Shown: positions 17,201-18,078 of the stretch, piece after piece | Layout of the letters: every line of letters starts with the position of its first letter | Numbering within the stretch: the first letter of the stretch is position 1 | Assembly: GCA_039820405.1 (NCBI GenBank) | Contig: JBCBQC010000119.1 | Span: forward strand, 1-18,078 | Reading direction: 5' to 3' | DNA: 18,078 bases | From: CALLVY01 sp937899855 | GTDB taxonomy: Bacteria > Bacteroidota > Bacteroidia > Chitinophagales > Saprospiraceae | Made by a program: the position numbers and the translations under genes | Notes under the pieces: generated by a model | What the model was told of the DNA's origin: nothing | What the model saw: the letters and a program-made list of their open reading frames with translations, nothing else | The model's database searches: none

Positions 17201-18078
17201 CCGTGGAGTTCAGGGTATCGGCATAGTAGCCCGCCGTGCTTTGGAAGGCCCCACCGACAAAAAGTTCTTCTCCCTCGCAGATGTCCGCGAAGAGGGTATC
17301 TGCGTAGACCGGCAATACGATGACGTTGGTAATGATGACGCTATCGCAACCATCCATGGTCAAAAGGCTATCGATGTAGGTACCAGCTTCGGTCCGCAAT
17401 GCGCCAGCGGCGTAAGTGCTCTCCCCGCTACAAATGACTGCTTCGTAGACATCGGCGTAGATGGGGAACAGTTCGAGTGTGGTTAGGATAACGCTATCGC
17501 AACCGTTAATCGAAGTGAGGCTGTCCGTATAGGTACCCGCTAGGGTCTGGTAAGCACCCGCCAGGAATAGGCTGTCGCCCGGACAGATGTTTGTCGTAAA
17601 GGTTCGCACGTACTCGGGGTACAGACTCAACTGTGTCGTAATGATGCTGTCGCAGCCCGCCATCGTGCTCAGCGTATCTACGTAGTTGCCCGCCGTCGTT
17701 TGGTAGGCACCCGACAGGAATAGGCTGTCACCCGGGCAGATTTCCGCTTGGACCGTCTCGGCGTATACCGGGTTTACCGTCAGGATCGTCACGATCGTGC
17801 TGTCGCAGTTATTTACCGTCGGGTACACATCTACGTAGCTGCCACTCGTCGTTTGGATGCCTCCACCCGCCGTGATACTCTCACCCGTACAAATCTCCGC
17901 GTACACCGTATCCCGGTATACCGGATATACCATCAAGTCCGTCACGATGATGCTGTCGCAACCATTCGTCGTTTGTAAACTGTCGAAGTAGATGCCACTC
18001 GTCGTTCGAATTGCTCCACCCACCGTGATGCTACCACCTTCGCACAGTTCCACGTAGACCGTATCTTGGTAGGCTGGC
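14262..18078 (-). CDS. Giant secreted Cys-repeat protein with T9SS type B (gliding-motility-associated) sorting domain, 5' end outside window
   Basis: The frame is open through the window edge, so signal peptide and N-terminus are missing; 1272 codons are visible. An internal GTG at 18053 is not taken as the start, because the repeat pattern continues upstream of it (the first visible codons read PAYQDTVY). Twenty repeats of 51 residues are followed by two Ig/PKD-like domains: one with TICLGDAVQL, CVECPNPVASP and TTTYTVS, one with GDSLLLEV, ICEDCTEIAVSP and TTTYEV. The last 94 residues match the gliding-motility-associated (CHU_C) domain: FDIPNILSPNGDGFNDEF, LRIYNRWGEMVYQT, FWDGTFRGQ, LNPGVYVYYLEG and TGNVTIIK. 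That domain is the type B T9SS signal, so the protein is expected to be exported and held on the cell surface, probably with a PorP/SprF partner; one is encoded about 4.5 kb downstream. Role in adhesion or gliding is inferred. Confidence 0.94.
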   Translation of the reverse strand, partial: PAYQDTVYVELCEGGSITVGGAIRTTSGIYFDSLQTTNGCDSIIVTDLMVYPVYRDTVYAEICTGESITAGGGIQTTSGSYVDVYPTVNNCDSTIVTILTVNPVYAETVQAEICPGDSLFLSGAYQTTAGNYVDTLSTMAGCDSIITTQLSLYPEYVRTFTTNICPGDSLFLAGAYQTLAGTYTDSLTSINGCDSVILTTLELFPIYADVYEAVICSGESTYAAGALRTEAGTYIDSLLTMDGCDSVIITNVIVLPVYADTLFADICEGEELFVGGAFQSTAGYYADTLNSTVGCDSIIVTNLVVNPVYDHQDTARICNGDSLFLAGAYQNQTGWYTDNWTSVEGCDSVVMTHLIVAPTYLQDVARSICDNDSLLLAGAYQNTAGVYVDSLQSVAGCDSIIVTTLDVWPTYRDTFAYAVCPGDGVFAEGGLQTTTGIYVDFYQTTNGCDSVIVTDLTVLSTCTDSVAIAICASDSFFVAGAYQNVPGVYRDTFLNSDNLDSIIVTRLTVHPVFAIDLTAEICGGDSILLAGAYQTTAGVYADSLMTVEGCDSILLTTLTVHPVYQVDLSASICAGDSLLLGGAFQGTDGIYYDTLSSSLGCDSILATTLTILPTDSTFLSVEICASDSLFLAGSYQNTSGSYRDTLTNMHGCDSVLVTELIVQPTYLIDSLVAICAGDSHLAGGAEQTESGTYFDVYQTVAGCDSTIRTILTVHPTYEQNLPVTLCEGDSLLIAGEYVSSAGTYPDSLQSVFGCDSIVLWQVSITPIYVTNVTAEICEGERYFINGVFESTAGTYYDTLLTSNGCYNVVVTNLIVHPVYRDTLLTTICTGDSLLIGDTYVRGAGYYSQSFQTVADCDSTVVTELVLLPTYRDTVDVEICIGESYVAGGAEQTTTGYYTDVYQTEAGCDSIWVTNLLVVPQLNTLLTTNICEGDSLFLAGAYQTISGNYVDTLTAQSGCDSLVLTQLTVRRHSVEEQEIRICEGDSLLLAGAYQTESGLYTDSLQSIFGCDSVVHTTLVVEDTVQIYVEDQTICLGDAVQLFTEGATEVYWSPGVGLSCVECPNPVASPRATTTYTVSAFSCLGTVVQTTVTVEVVSPPAANILAEDIRVLQGDSLLLEVFTDQPEAMMTWSMDGEVICEDCTEIAVSPLLTTTYEVLLENEYGCTSRSEYIVRVDDACANAQFDIPNILSPNGDGFNDEFVIRYEGLRNVSMLRIYNRWGEMVYQTPDVEVFWDGTFRGQALNPGVYVYYLEGTCLDGEPFTKTGNVTIIK
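14991..18050 (-). repeat. Twenty tandem 51-residue Cys-repeats (153-base period)
   Basis: Twenty consecutive units were aligned by eye, and every one is exactly 51 residues from its x-I/L/V-C start to the next. Consensus features are: C at position 3, then G-D-S; a GAYQT or GGAxQT turn near 12-16; G-x-Y near 19-21; C-D-S at 31-33; an I-V-T-x-L-x-V strand; and P-x-Y near 43-45. The array continues past the window edge. The last copy is followed by Ig-like domains. I do not know an official family name for this repeat, which is common in Saprospiria surface proteins. Confidence 0.93.

Noticed and set aside
14991..18050. The regular 153-base periodicity as a possible CRISPR array or non-coding satellite
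   Set aside because: The period is a multiple of three, the frame is open throughout and the repeats encode a conserved protein pattern with no spacer structure.

Overview
The window comes from a member of the Bacteroidota, most likely of the Saprospiria (Saprospiraceae/Lewinella-like). It carries a PorP/SprF-family outer-membrane protein, both kinds of type IX secretion system (T9SS) C-terminal sorting domain, a SprB repeat, HYR and lamin-tail-like modules, and long arrays of a roughly 51-residue 'C-x-G-D/E ... G-x-Y ... G-C-D-S' repeat typical of that group. The taxonomic call is an inference from these families; no rRNA or other marker gene is present.

All four real genes lie on the minus strand, so transcription runs from high to low coordinates. 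(1) 18078-14262 is the 3' part of a giant secreted protein: 20 tandem repeats of exactly 51 residues, two Ig/PKD-like domains and a gliding-motility-type (type B, CHU_C) sorting domain. (2) 13918-10097 is a complete 1273-residue secreted protein with 14 beta-propeller blades (two seven-bladed propellers), seven Cys-repeat modules of the same family as gene 1, one SprB repeat and a type A sorting domain. (3) 9804-8758 is a PorP/SprF-family protein, the outer-membrane partner class associated with export and attachment of type B T9SS substrates. (4) 8203-1 is the 5' part (at least 2734 codons) of another giant surface protein: signal peptide, jelly-roll-like head, seven YSGPGV-type Ig-like repeats, then a long HYR region in which three HYR domains are split by inserted domains. 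Its 3' end is outside the window.

Genes 1-3 are each followed by a GC-rich hairpin with a T-rich tail on the minus strand, and the gaps are 292-554 bases. Each gene is therefore probably its own transcription unit, although their functions appear linked: three large exported surface proteins around one PorP/SprF component. The likely theme is adhesion, gliding or cell-surface assembly.

The points most worth a second look are the three HYR domains interrupted at the same place, the nested repeat hierarchy in both giant genes (a triplet-of-repeats duplication and a 336-residue duplication in one; indel-free 51-residue units of two interleaved subtypes in the other), the double propeller with recurrent acidic loops, and an abrupt synonymous-codon shift inside a single reading frame. 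No RNA genes, insertion sequences or CRISPR arrays were seen.
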